The notes under the pieces are model-generated. The model was not told where the DNA came from, made no database searches, and worked only from the letters and a program-made list of their open reading frames with translations. Positions 35,572-44,979 of a stretch of 64,000 nt of DNA are shown one piece after another. The stretch covers positions 41,425 through 105,424 of the forward strand of contig JAZNPK010000026.1 in the NCBI GenBank assembly GCA_045589595.1, read 5' to 3'. Within the stretch, counting starts at the first letter, position 1. Each line of letters starts with the position of its first letter. Position numbers and translations under genes: made by a program. This DNA is from SIG77 sp045589595. GTDB lineage: Bacteria; Verrucomicrobiota; Lentisphaeria; Victivallales; UBA1829.

Positions 35572-36876
35572 TTATTCCCATTCAATGGTTCCGGGCGGTT
35601 TCGCCGTGATGTCATAAACAACACGGTTCACACCTTCCACTTCTTTCACGATGCGGTCGGACATCTTGAAGAGAAGTTCCCAGGGCAGTTCCACAACGTC
35701 AGCCGTAACTGCATCCACGGAATTGATGGAGCGGATGGCGATCACATGATCGTAAGTCCGTTTGCCGTCTTTCATACCAACGGATTTCACCGGAACAAAA
35801 ATGGCGAAGGTCTGCCATGTTTTTGCGTACCAGCCGGAGTTGTAGAGTTCTTCCGTTACAATGGCATCCGCTTCCTGAAGCATACGGAGCGTATCGCGGC
35901 GGATCGCACCCACATGGCGCACGCCCAGTCCCGGTCCCGGGAAGGGATGACGGTCCAGCATCACAGAAGGAAGCCCCAGCAGTCTGCCGACCTGACGGAC
36001 TTCATCTTTGAACAGCCGTTCCACCGGTTCCACCAGTTTGAACTTGAGATCTTCCGGCAGACCGCCCACATTGTGGTGACTCTTGATAATGCCGTCCGGA
36101 TTGCCGTCCAGGGGGATACTTTCCAGAATATCGGGGTAGATCGTACCCTGACCGAGGAAGGTCGCGTTGGTTTTTTCCGCCGCTTCCGCAAAGACTTCAA
36201 TAAATTCTTTGCCGATGATCTTCCGTTTCTTTTCCGGTTCATCCACTCCGGCAAGTTTATCCAGAAAACGGTCGGACGCATCTACATACACCAGTTTCAT
36301 CTTGAAGGTGTTTTCAAAAACCTCGCGCACCATTTCCGGTTCATTTTTGCGGAGCAGACCGTGATTGACAAAAACGCATGTCAGGCGGTCACCGATGGCT
36401 TTGTGGATCAGTGCCGCAACAACGCTGGAGTCAACGCCGCCGGAAAGACCGAGTACAACCGTTTCATCACCCACCAGTTCGCGGATGTCTGCAACAGCTT
36501 CATCAATAAAGGTTTCCATATTCCAGCTGCCGGTACAGCCGCAGGTGTCGGCGCAGAATGCACAGACGGCATCCACATCCATGTCATCTTTTGCCGTTGC
36601 CGCAGCAACACCGGGAAGCATGTCCGCTGCCGCATTCACGGCAATGGCAGGGACCGGAAGAGACTGGAATTTTTTCAACTGATCTGCAATGCGGTCACAT
36701 GCTTCATCCGCACAGTAAATCACGCCGGAAGGCGCTTCTTCCATCACGCGTTCAGGGGTAACAGTGTAAGGCATTACCATTGTGTAGAAATGCCGCGACC
36801 GGATTGCCCGGGCGAATTTCTGAATCCCTGCACATCCGCAGTTGATCAGAACGATCGTTTCTTTTGTTTTTCTCAT
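35572..36876 (-). CDS. guaA: GMP synthase with degenerate glutaminase domain
   Basis: A 434-residue GuaA, about 90 residues shorter than the usual 510-525. The ATP-pyrophosphatase domain is intact: GLSGGVDSSV (about 143-152), the GTIYPDILES segment, HHNVGGLPEDL, and the C-terminal dimerisation domain ending KPPGTIEWE. It would amidate XMP to GMP. The N-terminal amidotransferase is shrunken to about 120 residues: the nucleophile motif (G-I-C-Y-G-M/H-Q) is replaced by PAIAVNAAADML, and the His-x-Glu end of the triad is missing. In its place is a Cys-rich stretch AVCAFCADTCGC (103-114). The enzyme should therefore use free ammonia or a separate glutaminase, as split archaeal enzymes do. It is the last gene of an operon with galK and a phosphodiester glycosidase. 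Confidence 0.93.
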   Translation of the reverse strand: MRKTKETIVLINCGCAGIQKFARAIRSRHFYTMVMPYTVTPERVMEEAPSGVIYCADEACDRIADQLKKFQSLPVPAIAVNAAADMLPGVAAATAKDDMDVDAVCAFCADTCGCTGSWNMETFIDEAVADIRELVGDETVVLGLSGGVDSSVVAALIHKAIGDRLTCVFVNHGLLRKNEPEMVREVFENTFKMKLVYVDASDRFLDKLAGVDEPEKKRKIIGKEFIEVFAEAAEKTNATFLGQGTIYPDILESIPLDGNPDGIIKSHHNVGGLPEDLKFKLVEPVERLFKDEVRQVGRLLGLPSVMLDRHPFPGPGLGVRHVGAIRRDTLRMLQEADAIVTEELYNSGWYAKTWQTFAIFVPVKSVGMKDGKRTYDHVIAIRSINSVDAVTADVVELPWELLFKMSDRIVKEVEGVNRVVYDITAKPPGTIEWE

Positions 36877-36917
36877 ACTTGAAACACACCTCCATTGAGT
36901 GTTGTTTTACATTTTTT

Positions 36918-38066
36918 TCAGAGAACAGCCGCACCGTCACCGATCCCGCAGACCAGTGTTTCCACCACTTTACCGGTCATGATACCGTAAGCGATTTTCA
37001 GCCGTTCGCAGTAATCCGCCGCCTTGTCCGCCTCCACCAGATGAATACTGATGCCGCCGAAACCGCCGCCGGAAAGTCTGGCGCCCGCACAACCCGGAAT
37101 GGATTTTGCGATCTCCACCAGAGCATCCAGTTCTTTGCAGCTGTTTTCAAACATGATACGGGAACTTTCGTGACTTTCAAACAGAAGTTTGCCGAAGCCG
37201 CGGACATCGCCCGCTTCCAGCAGACGGACGCCTTCCATCACGCGTTCATCTTCGCCGACGACATGTTTTGCGCGCTTCCAGTCCGTCAGGTCCATATCGC
37301 CTTTACAGGCATCCAGCATGGCGGAATCCACATCCCGCAGCGCTTTGACTTCCGGATGGGTCTTCTGAATGGCGGCAAGAGCATTTTCGCAACTCTGACG
37401 GCGCTGATTGTAATCCGATTCCACCAGATTGTGTTTGACCATCGTGTTGGCAACGACCATACACCAGCCGGCAGGCATGGATACCGTTTTGAGAACTTCA
37501 ACTGTCCGGAAATCGCAGAGGATCAGATTATCTTTTTTGCCGTAAAGAGAGCTGAACTGATCCAGCAGACCGGATTTCAGCCCCATGAAATTATTTTCCA
37601 CGCCCTGACCGACACGCGCCCAGTCCGGCAGGGAAAGTTCAATGCCGTAAATGGTTTTGAGGGCAAAGGAAAATGCCATTTCCAGCGCAGCAGAACTGCT
37701 CATCCCCGCAGAAAGAGGAACCGTACTGGAAAGTTCAGCATTGAATGCACCGAACTTGCAGTTGCGTTTTTTCAGTTCCAGAAGCAGTCCTTTGAGATAG
37801 TTCCGCCAATCACCTTTCACATACGTTTCCAGATCGTTCAGATCCAGCGTTACATCCGTGCCGTTTTCGTGAATGGTGCAAATGCTGCCGTCCACGGGTG
37901 ACATGGAGACAGTGGTCGCACGGTCAACGGCTGCGCTCAATACAAAACCTTCATTGTAGTCTGTATGATTGCCGAGGACTTCCAGGCGTCCGGGTGCCGC
38001 CGCACAAACTGCCGGAGCCGCGCCGAAACGTTTCGTAAAATTTTCAATATTGCTGTTGATTGCCAT
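36918..38066 (-). CDS. galK: Galactokinase
   Basis: A 382-residue GHMP-family kinase that phosphorylates galactose at C1 (Leloir pathway). The galactokinase signature is present in slightly altered form, PGRLEVLGNHTDYNEG (the usual sequence has GEHTDYN), followed by the ATP loop PLSAGMSSSAAL and the C-terminal GARLSGGGFGG. Asn instead of Glu in the GEHTDYN motif is a noticeable change at a residue close to the sugar, so specificity may be altered, for example toward a related hexose. Asp in HTDYN is retained. It starts 31 nt after the parvulin/phosphodiester glycosidase gene and precedes guaA by 41 nt. Confidence 0.88.
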   Translation of the reverse strand: MAINSNIENFTKRFGAAPAVCAAAPGRLEVLGNHTDYNEGFVLSAAVDRATTVSMSPVDGSICTIHENGTDVTLDLNDLETYVKGDWRNYLKGLLLELKKRNCKFGAFNAELSSTVPLSAGMSSSAALEMAFSFALKTIYGIELSLPDWARVGQGVENNFMGLKSGLLDQFSSLYGKKDNLILCDFRTVEVLKTVSMPAGWCMVVANTMVKHNLVESDYNQRRQSCENALAAIQKTHPEVKALRDVDSAMLDACKGDMDLTDWKRAKHVVGEDERVMEGVRLLEAGDVRGFGKLLFESHESSRIMFENSCKELDALVEIAKSIPGCAGARLSGGGFGGISIHLVEADKAADYCERLKIAYGIMTGKVVETLVCGIGDGAAVL

Positions 38067-38097
38067 TTTGATCTGTTCCTGTTATTATGGATCTGAC

Positions 38098-39351
38098 TTA
38101 TTTTTCTTTATCGCCTTCCACCAGATAGATGCAGTTGTAAACGGAGCGTGCGCCGCCATGATCGAATCTCCGGTTGTCGGAAGGATGATTCTTGGGATCG
38201 GAAAGTTTTCTGCCTTCCCGGATGATCATGGTGCAGGACCCGCCGCCGTCAACAGACAGTACATCGGTACAGCCCATGATGCTGAGCATATAGCCCAGCG
38301 TGTAGAAATTCAGTCCGGGTGCATCGTCCGGGAATCTGCCGTCAGAGGTCATCAGCACCACCCGTTTTTTCTCGAAGTTGAACCCGACAGCCGTCAGCGG
38401 CGTGGATCCGGCGGCGAACTGTGTCCAGTGATCATTTCTTGCACTGAGGGAATATGTTTTATTCTTCCAGATGTGATAGCCAACGATCACATTATCGTAT
38501 TTATCGTAATTTTCCTCTATGTCCAGAACGGGGAATTCACCGTCTTTGAAACACATCCCGATCCGGCTGTCGTACGGCTTCTTCGGCAGGATCATATTGC
38601 CGTCAAACTTGAACGGATAGTATGTGCTGAGGGGGACCCAGGAGAAATAGGCGCCGTTCACCGCCGCCAGAGTTTTGTCATCCTGAACCATTTCACGGAC
38701 GGTTTTGAGCCGTTTGCCGCAGTGACCGAGTTTGAACTTGACATTCGCCTTTTCCCAGTCGATGACCACATAAAACACGGAAACGGGCATTTCCTTGATC
38801 ACCTTGTCCAAACGGAGGAAATAGTATCCTTTTTCCGTCTTGACAACATCGCTGATGTCACCCGGTTTTTTCAGCTTTTTGATGGCTTCTTCCAGTTCAG
38901 GTTCCACCTGACCGCCACCGATTTCGATCACGGGGAACTGAAGATTCGGTTTTTTGGCTTTCGCGCCGGGATCATCGGAATATTTGAGCGCGGCATCGTG
39001 GAAATTCTTTTTATTTTTCAATTCTTTTTCAAGAATGGCGATCTTTTCCTGTGCTGCCGCTTCCTGTTTGGCTGCATCTTCGGGAGAAAGTTTTTTGCCG
39101 CCGTTGATCCGGGCTTTGCCGTTGGCGTGGATATAAATGCGGGACACCTTGTAGAAGGGAACTTTGTTCTTTGGCAGAACGTTGTCGAAATGGTAATGAT
39201 AATAGGTCACCCCCGGTGCGATCTCACAGACTTCTTTGTCGCGCAATTTCATTTTTTTGAATTCCGGCGGGACAGTGTCCGGGAAGAGAGCAGGTTTTGC
39301 CGCAAGAGGCAGAGCGACGGCGAGAAGAAGAGCTGTAAGAATACGCTTCAT
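38098..39351 (-). CDS. Exported parvulin-phosphodiester glycosidase fusion
   Basis: A 417-residue secreted protein with signal peptide MKRILTALLLAVALPLAAKP. After a short beta region (EIAPGVTYYHYHFD) comes a parvulin-type (PpiC) rotamase-like domain at about 60-165: SRIYIHANGKA, a helix, FHDAALKYSDDPGAKAKKP, IKKLKKPGDISDVVKTEKGYYFLRLD. The rest is a NAGPA-type phosphodiester glycosidase domain: YVVIDWEKANVKF, AAVNGAYFSW, VVLMTSDGRF, DVLSVDGGGSCTMI. NAGPA-like domains cleave or bind phosphodiester-linked sugars. The parvulin domain appears inserted near the beginning of the NAGPA domain, since the APGV strand lies before it and the VDW strand after. The ATG at 39351 is preferred because it starts a proper signal peptide and has AGGA upstream; an upstream ATG at 39369 is possible. 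Confidence 0.8.
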   Translation of the reverse strand: MKRILTALLLAVALPLAAKPALFPDTVPPEFKKMKLRDKEVCEIAPGVTYYHYHFDNVLPKNKVPFYKVSRIYIHANGKARINGGKKLSPEDAAKQEAAAQEKIAILEKELKNKKNFHDAALKYSDDPGAKAKKPNLQFPVIEIGGGQVEPELEEAIKKLKKPGDISDVVKTEKGYYFLRLDKVIKEMPVSVFYVVIDWEKANVKFKLGHCGKRLKTVREMVQDDKTLAAVNGAYFSWVPLSTYYPFKFDGNMILPKKPYDSRIGMCFKDGEFPVLDIEENYDKYDNVIVGYHIWKNKTYSLSARNDHWTQFAAGSTPLTAVGFNFEKKRVVLMTSDGRFPDDAPGLNFYTLGYMLSIMGCTDVLSVDGGGSCTMIIREGRKLSDPKNHPSDNRRFDHGGARSVYNCIYLVEGDKEK

Positions 39352-39451
39352 ATTTCCGATGATCCTCATGTTAAATCGTTATCACGCAGGCGCTGTATTA
39401 TATAAGATACTCCGTATGCGCGTCATTTTCAAGAGAAAAAACGGATTTTTT

Positions 39452-40642
39452 TTACGCTTTTATGCCGCCGATCCCTTTGAGATAAAAACCCTCGGGGAAG
39501 GAGGCGGAAACCGGATGGTCCGGACCCTGACACAAACGGGTGAAGATACGGAAGTCGCAGTTCGCATCTGCCGCCGCCGAATCCACGATCTTGCCGAAAA
39601 GGTCGCCGTCCATTGCACCGGAACAGGAGAAGGTGAACAGTTTTCCGCCGTGCCGCAGCAGCTTCATTGCCAGAAGATTGATGTCCTTGTACCCCCGTGC
39701 GGCTTTTTCCCGCTGACGCATGGTCTCGGCAAATTTCGGCGGGTCAAGTATGATCATGTCAAATGTTTTTCCCGCATCCCGGCAGCTCCGCAGGAATTGG
39801 AACACATCTGCGGTCCGGACGGCGAAACGCTCCGGGGAAAAACCGTTTGCGGCGGCATTTTTTTCTGCGATCGCCAACGCATCCGCACTGGCATCGATAT
39901 TGAGAACCTGTTTCGCTCCGCCGGATAACGCCGCAAGCCCGAAACCGCCCGTATAGGAAAAACAGTTCAGTACATTTTCAGCCCCGGCTGCGGCATCTGC
40001 CACAGCCTTGCGGCTCATTCGCTGATCCAGATAAAATCCGGTTTTGTGTCCGTGGCGCGGATCGGCAAAAAAACGGATGCCGTTTTCCGTGAACGAGAAA
40101 AATTCCGGCGGCTCCGATCCGGCAAGAAGACCGGTCCGCTGCTGCAAACCGTCCCGGAGACGGCTGTCCACATCAGACCGTTCATAAACGCCATCCGGCG
40201 CATAACGGAGCAGAAGAGACGCAATGGTATCCCGGTGGGCATCCATTCCGGCACCGGTGATCTGGCAAACGCAGAAAGAACCGTAGTTGTCCACCACGAG
40301 ACCGGGCAGCGCATCGGATTCCGCATTGACGAGCCGGTACGCGTCGGGCAGATTGCCGTTGAAGACCGCGTTGCGGTAACGGAATGCCTGTTCCAGACGG
40401 GCGGCAAAAAAATCCCGGTCGATGGTATCGGATTCGTTGAAACTCCAGATTTTGACGGGGATCGTGGACGCGGGCGCGTATGCGCCGTAAGCAAGAAAAT
40501 CACCGTTGCTGTCGATAATCCGTACCGTTTCGCCGGTCGCCGGATCGCCGCTGACTTTCCGGATGGCTCCCGAATAGATCCACGGGTGGCGGCGGAGCAG
40601 AGATTTTTCCCTGCCCGGTTTCAACTGGATCGTATTCATCAT
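39452..40642 (-). CDS. RlmI-like 23S rRNA (cytosine-5) methyltransferase
   Basis: A 396-residue class I SAM-dependent methyltransferase. The N-terminal PUA-like domain starts LKPGREKSLLRRHPWIYSGAI, the linker carries the DALPGLVVDNYG block typical of RlmI (YccW), and the catalytic domain has LNCFSYTGGFGLAAL (SAM loop), DPPKFAE (motif IV) and LFTFSCSGAMD holding the motif VI cysteine. It should methylate 23S rRNA C1962 or an equivalent base. The gene begins two bases after the MsbA-like gene stops, so they share a transcript. Length is normal. Two adjacent Met codons make the start uncertain by one residue. Confidence 0.9.
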   Translation of the reverse strand: MMNTIQLKPGREKSLLRRHPWIYSGAIRKVSGDPATGETVRIIDSNGDFLAYGAYAPASTIPVKIWSFNESDTIDRDFFAARLEQAFRYRNAVFNGNLPDAYRLVNAESDALPGLVVDNYGSFCVCQITGAGMDAHRDTIASLLLRYAPDGVYERSDVDSRLRDGLQQRTGLLAGSEPPEFFSFTENGIRFFADPRHGHKTGFYLDQRMSRKAVADAAAGAENVLNCFSYTGGFGLAALSGGAKQVLNIDASADALAIAEKNAAANGFSPERFAVRTADVFQFLRSCRDAGKTFDMIILDPPKFAETMRQREKAARGYKDINLLAMKLLRHGGKLFTFSCSGAMDGDLFGKIVDSAAADANCDFRIFTRLCQGPDHPVSASFPEGFYLKGIGGIKA

Positions 40643-40644
40643 TT

Positions 40645-42696
40645 TCAGACCGCTTCCGCCTGTGCGCCGAACTGGGTGTCGTGAAGCCGTTTATACCGTC
40701 CGTTCAGAGCCAGCAGTTCTTCATGGGTCCCGGCTTCCACGATCTTACCTTTCGACAGCACAATGATCTTATCGGCGTTCCGGATGGTGGAAAGACGGTG
40801 TGCAATGGCAAACACGGTCCGGTTGGTCATAACTCTGTTCAGGGCATCCTGCACGAGTTTTTCCGTAACGGTATCCAGTGCGCTGGTAGCTTCGTCCAGG
40901 ATCAGGATCGGCGGATTTTTCAGGATCGCGCGGGCGATGGCGATACGCTGTTTTTCACCGCCGGAAAGTTTGCAGCCTTTTTCTCCCACTTCTTCATCAT
41001 AGTTGGCAGGATGAGTGCCGGACATGATAAAATCGTGGGCGTTTGCCTGTTTTGCCGCTTCAATGATCGCTTCACGGGAGGCGTCTTCCGTGCCGTAAGC
41101 AATGTTGGCGGCAATGGTTTCGTTGAACAGGATCGGGTCCTGTGTCACGATCCCGATCTGTTTGCGGAGAGATTTGATGGAAAAATCGCAGACCGGCACG
41201 CCGTCGATCTTGATACAGCCCTCAGCGGGATCATAGAAACGGGCGATCAGATTGGCGATCGTTGTCTTTCCGGAACCTGTCTCACCGACGACTGCAACCA
41301 TTTCGCCGCGTTTGATGGTCAGGTCGATGCCGTCCAGGATCCAGTGTTCCGGTTCGTAGGAGAAACGGACATTTTCCAGCGTAATGGCATCGTGGAAGGA
41401 CTGGAGTTCCACCGGATTTTCTTTTTCCGTCAGTTCCGTATGCTGATCCAGCAGATCAAAATAACGGTCTGCCGCCGCCATACTTTTCTGAATGTGATTG
41501 ATGATGCGGGTGATGTCCTTGATGGGACGGTATGCCATGACTGCCGGAGCAAGCAGCATTGCCATCTGGGTGATGGAGATGCCGTGTTTGTAAGCAATCA
41601 CCAGAAAGATCAGAACGGCAATGACGCCCACCAGTTCCACCAGCGGTGACATGAGCAGCTGCAGACGCAATGCACGGACCTGTGTCCGGAAATATGTTTT
41701 GTTGACTTTGGCAAAGCGGTCGATCTCTTTCTTTTCCGTGTAACACGCCTTGATCACCAGGATCCCGGTGAATGTTTCATGCATCCGTGAAAGCAGTTCG
41801 GCAATGTTGGCGAAGGCTTTCTTGTAAATGCGCCGTGCGATACGGGCAAGGATCGTTACCGGCAGAATACAGACGGGCAGACCCGCAAACAGCAGCAGGA
41901 GGATCCCGGAGTTTTCCATGTGTGCGCAGGCATAAATCAGGGCTCCGGCACAAGCCATCAGCTCCAGCGGACAGCGCATAATGTCGGCGATCACATCGGA
42001 GACGGAGGATTCAATGGCTGCCGTATCGTTGGTACAGCGGCTGATCAGATGCCCCACATCCTGTTTGCCGTAGAAGGACATGGACTGGCGGATCAGGGCG
42101 GTATAGATGTCGTTCCGCATATCCATGATCACACGGACCCCGACCCACCGGGTGCAGTAATGATTGATGTAAGTTGCCAGTGTTTTCAGAGTCCAGAGCA
42201 GAACGAAGCCCACAACATAGATGGCGAAAAACTGCCACGTGATGCGTCCCGTTTCCGGATCTGACACCTGAAATGTGGTTTCGTCCGGCCAATGAAGCGT
42301 GATGGACCGCTTTTCCACAGTCACGGGCAGATGCAGTTTTTCGCAGAATCCCCGCAGGGAATCCATGGCGTCCGTCAGCTTCGGATCATCGTCAGACGGT
42401 TTCAGAACTTCCCGGACCGCTTTCTGTTTCTGTTCCGCAGTCAGACCGGGATTATTGTCGATCTCAGACACGATCTGCTGTACCGTTTTTTCCAGTTTCT
42501 GGTCAGCGGCAGGTGTCTGGTCCACCACCATCAGCAGTTTCGGCAGGATCAGAAAAGAACTGAAAAGTGAACCGCCAATGATCAGACCGAAAAAGATCCC
42601 GACAGCCAGCCGTTTCCAGTATGGTCTTGCGTACCGTATCAGCCGCCAGTAACTGACACGCTTGATCTCCTTTTCGTTTTCACTGACTCTGCTCAT
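40645..42696 (-). CDS. MsbA-like ABC exporter with long periplasmic insertion
   Basis: A 683-residue half-transporter: six transmembrane helices followed by an ATPase with Walker A GETGSGKTT, signature LSGGEKQRIAIARA and Walker B ILILDEATSALD, and the H-loop FAIAHRLSTI. It resembles MsbA/lipid A flippases and multidrug exporters. Between helix 1 (about 31-52) and helix 2 (about 152-170) it has a soluble insertion of about 90 residues (QTPAADQKLEKTVQQI... to ...WPDETTFQVSDPETG), longer than the short loop of ordinary MsbA, which explains the extra length. It lies between argB and the RlmI-like gene; given LPS-core genes nearby, an envelope-lipid role is plausible but unproven. Confidence 0.85.
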   Translation of the reverse strand: MSRVSENEKEIKRVSYWRLIRYARPYWKRLAVGIFFGLIIGGSLFSSFLILPKLLMVVDQTPAADQKLEKTVQQIVSEIDNNPGLTAEQKQKAVREVLKPSDDDPKLTDAMDSLRGFCEKLHLPVTVEKRSITLHWPDETTFQVSDPETGRITWQFFAIYVVGFVLLWTLKTLATYINHYCTRWVGVRVIMDMRNDIYTALIRQSMSFYGKQDVGHLISRCTNDTAAIESSVSDVIADIMRCPLELMACAGALIYACAHMENSGILLLLFAGLPVCILPVTILARIARRIYKKAFANIAELLSRMHETFTGILVIKACYTEKKEIDRFAKVNKTYFRTQVRALRLQLLMSPLVELVGVIAVLIFLVIAYKHGISITQMAMLLAPAVMAYRPIKDITRIINHIQKSMAAADRYFDLLDQHTELTEKENPVELQSFHDAITLENVRFSYEPEHWILDGIDLTIKRGEMVAVVGETGSGKTTIANLIARFYDPAEGCIKIDGVPVCDFSIKSLRKQIGIVTQDPILFNETIAANIAYGTEDASREAIIEAAKQANAHDFIMSGTHPANYDEEVGEKGCKLSGGEKQRIAIARAILKNPPILILDEATSALDTVTEKLVQDALNRVMTNRTVFAIAHRLSTIRNADKIIVLSKGKIVEAGTHEELLALNGRYKRLHDTQFGAQAEAV

Positions 42697-42735
42697 AAAG
42701 ACTCCTGACTCTCAATAAATTCCGTTACCTGTTGT

Positions 42736-43614
42736 TCAACCTTTGACGATCTGTGTGCCGACACCGCTGGTGGTGAATACTTCCAGCAGCAGGGAATGGG
42801 GCAGTCTTCCATCGATCATGTGGACTTCCATTACGCCGTTTTCCAGTGCTTCCACGCAGCTTTTGATTTTTGGCAGCATGCCGCCGGAAAGGACGCCGCT
42901 GCTGATCAGTTCCGGCACATCACCGGTATGGATGACAGAAATGAGGCTGGATTCATCTTTGGGATCGCGGAGGATCCCCGGCACATCGCTGAGGAATACC
43001 AGTTTGCGTGCGTTCAATGCCTTCGCCAATTCACAGGCGGCAGTATCGGCATTGATATTGTAAACCTGACCGTGGAAATCCATGGCAAGCGGCGTGATCA
43101 CCGGGATCACACGGAATGCCAACGCATCCTGGATCGCCCGGATGTCTGCTGCCACGATCTCGCCCACAAAACCGATGTCCAGCGGTTCGCCGGTCCCGGC
43201 ATCTTTCGACCAGAGTTTTTTGGCGCGGAGCAGTTTTTTGCCGGAGATGGACGCACCCTGTCCGCCGGCTGCCGCAATGCCTTCCACCAGCGCCCGGTTG
43301 GTCTGATTGTGGAGAACATCATCCACCACGCCGATGGTCTTTTCATCCGTGACGCGCAGTCCGTTGATGAATTTTGTTTCGATGTTCAGTTCTTTCAGCC
43401 GGGCGGTAATGGCTTTTCCGCCGCCGTGGACCACCACCGGACGCATGCCGATGGCTTCCAGCAGAACGATGTCGCGCATGGTGCGTTCGATCAGTTCCGC
43501 ACTTTCCATGGCACTGCCGCCGAATTTGATCACGGCGACTGCGTCGCGGAACTGCTGTATGTAAGGCAATGCTTCCGTAAGAACATCCGCTTTGCCGATC
43601 AATTTGTTCATCAT
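42736..43614 (-). CDS. argB: Acetylglutamate kinase
   Basis: A 292-residue amino-acid kinase that phosphorylates N-acetylglutamate in arginine synthesis. Motifs seen: VIKFGGSAM (phosphate loop, residues 28-36), VVVHGGGKAI, the RVTDEKTIGVVDDVL segment, VIPVITPLAMDFHGQVYNINADTAACELA, and the C-terminal LPHSLLLEVFTTSGVGTQIV, which includes the arginine-sensing tail of the family. Length fits arginine-regulated ArgB. It lies 36 nt after argJ and 39 nt before the exporter gene on the same strand. Two adjacent ATG codons make the start uncertain by one residue. Confidence 0.95.
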   Translation of the reverse strand: MMNKLIGKADVLTEALPYIQQFRDAVAVIKFGGSAMESAELIERTMRDIVLLEAIGMRPVVVHGGGKAITARLKELNIETKFINGLRVTDEKTIGVVDDVLHNQTNRALVEGIAAAGGQGASISGKKLLRAKKLWSKDAGTGEPLDIGFVGEIVAADIRAIQDALAFRVIPVITPLAMDFHGQVYNINADTAACELAKALNARKLVFLSDVPGILRDPKDESSLISVIHTGDVPELISSGVLSGGMLPKIKSCVEALENGVMEVHMIDGRLPHSLLLEVFTTSGVGTQIVKG

Positions 43615-43650
43615 GGTAAAAAATCCTTTGTATAGTTTTCAGGTTTGCGA

Positions 43651-44913
43651 TCAGGTATGATAATCTGCGTTGATCTTCACATATTCGTAAGAAATGTCAC
43701 TGGTCCAGACATTGTGACAGGCTGAACCTGCACCCAGATCGATCCGGATGGAAAATTCACGCTGTTTCAACACTTCCACAAGTTCTTTTTCGGCAGTGCC
43801 TGCATCCATGCCGCCGCGGACGACCGGTTTCGCATCATAGTCCACATTGACATTTTCCGGCGAGAACGTTGCGCCGGAGTACCCTGCCGCCGCAAGGATC
43901 CGTCCCCAGTTGGTGTCGCAGCCGAACCACGCCGTTTTGCACAGCATGGAGTCTGCAATTGCACGGGCGCATTTGCGGGCATCTTCTTCACTGACTGCGC
44001 CGGAGACTTCCACCGACACCAGTTTGGTGCTGCCTTCGCCGTCCATGACCATATTTTTTGCAAGGTATTCCGTAACCTGTTTCAGCGCTTTCCGGAACAT
44101 CTTTGAAAGAGGCCCGGATTCTTTTGTGACAGCCACGCCGGATGCGCCGTTCGCCATAAGGATACAGGTGTCATTTGTACTCATATCGTTGTCAACGGTG
44201 ATGCGGTTGAAGGAGTTGCCCACGGCTTCCTCCAGAAAACAGCCCAGCGTGTCGTTGTCGATTTCCGCATCCGTTGTCAGATAGCAGAGCATGGTGGCGT
44301 GAGGTTTCGCCAGAAGCATCCGCGGTGCGATCATACCGGCACCTTTGGTCATTCCGCCGATGGTGATCTTTTTGCCGTCGGTTCCCGGAACGGTGAAGGT
44401 AACGGCGGTTTCCTTCGGGCGGGTATCCGTTGTCATAATGGCAGCGACCGCATCGGATCCGCCATTGTCTGACAGTGCCGCCGCCGCTTTTTCGATCCCG
44501 CTGAAAATTTTATCCATGGGCAACTGGATCCCGATCCTGCCGGTAGAACTGACCATGACTTCTTCTGCAGCGATGCCCAGGACTTCAGCCGTTTTTGCCG
44601 CAGATGCCGCCGCATTTTCGTATCCGGTCAGCCCCGTACAGGCATTGGCGATCCCGCTGTTGACGATCACGGCGCGGATGGTCTCACTCTTTGCACAGCG
44701 TTCCCGGCAGAGTTGGACCGGTGCGGCAGGGAAGAGATTGGATGTGAATGTGCCGGCAAAATGACACGGCTGTTTGGAAAAAAGCATGGCAAAATCAGGA
44801 TTACCGCTCTTTTTCAGACCGCAAACAATACCGGCAGCCTGAAAACCGGCAGGGCTGGTAACACCGCCGTTTTCCACAAAATCAAATTCAGGACTCGTTG
44901 CTTTCGTATTCAT
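43651..44913 (-). CDS. argJ: Bifunctional ornithine acetyltransferase/N-acetylglutamate synthase
   Basis: A 420-residue ArgJ that recycles the acetyl group from N-acetylornithine to glutamate. The autocleavage site is visible as KPHATML, where the peptide is cut before Thr207, which becomes the N-terminal nucleophile of the beta chain. Upstream blocks IVNSGIANACTG and STGRIGI and the KGAGMIAP motif are typical. The C-terminal half keeps DTNWGRILAAAGYSG. Many ArgJ proteins have KGSGMI; the Ala change is minor. A TATATT box on the minus strand (44967-44972) with TGGTCA 17 nt upstream may be its promoter; this overlaps the 3' end of queF. With argB it covers the early acetylated steps of arginine synthesis. 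Confidence 0.95.
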   Translation of the reverse strand: MNTKATSPEFDFVENGGVTSPAGFQAAGIVCGLKKSGNPDFAMLFSKQPCHFAGTFTSNLFPAAPVQLCRERCAKSETIRAVIVNSGIANACTGLTGYENAAASAAKTAEVLGIAAEEVMVSSTGRIGIQLPMDKIFSGIEKAAAALSDNGGSDAVAAIMTTDTRPKETAVTFTVPGTDGKKITIGGMTKGAGMIAPRMLLAKPHATMLCYLTTDAEIDNDTLGCFLEEAVGNSFNRITVDNDMSTNDTCILMANGASGVAVTKESGPLSKMFRKALKQVTEYLAKNMVMDGEGSTKLVSVEVSGAVSEEDARKCARAIADSMLCKTAWFGCDTNWGRILAAAGYSGATFSPENVNVDYDAKPVVRGGMDAGTAEKELVEVLKQREFSIRIDLGAGSACHNVWTSDISYEYVKINADYHT

Positions 44914-44979
44914 TTTCCACCCATGGGTTGATCTGCATGAAGCATTTTATTTATCGTTGGCTATATAATATAGCACACT

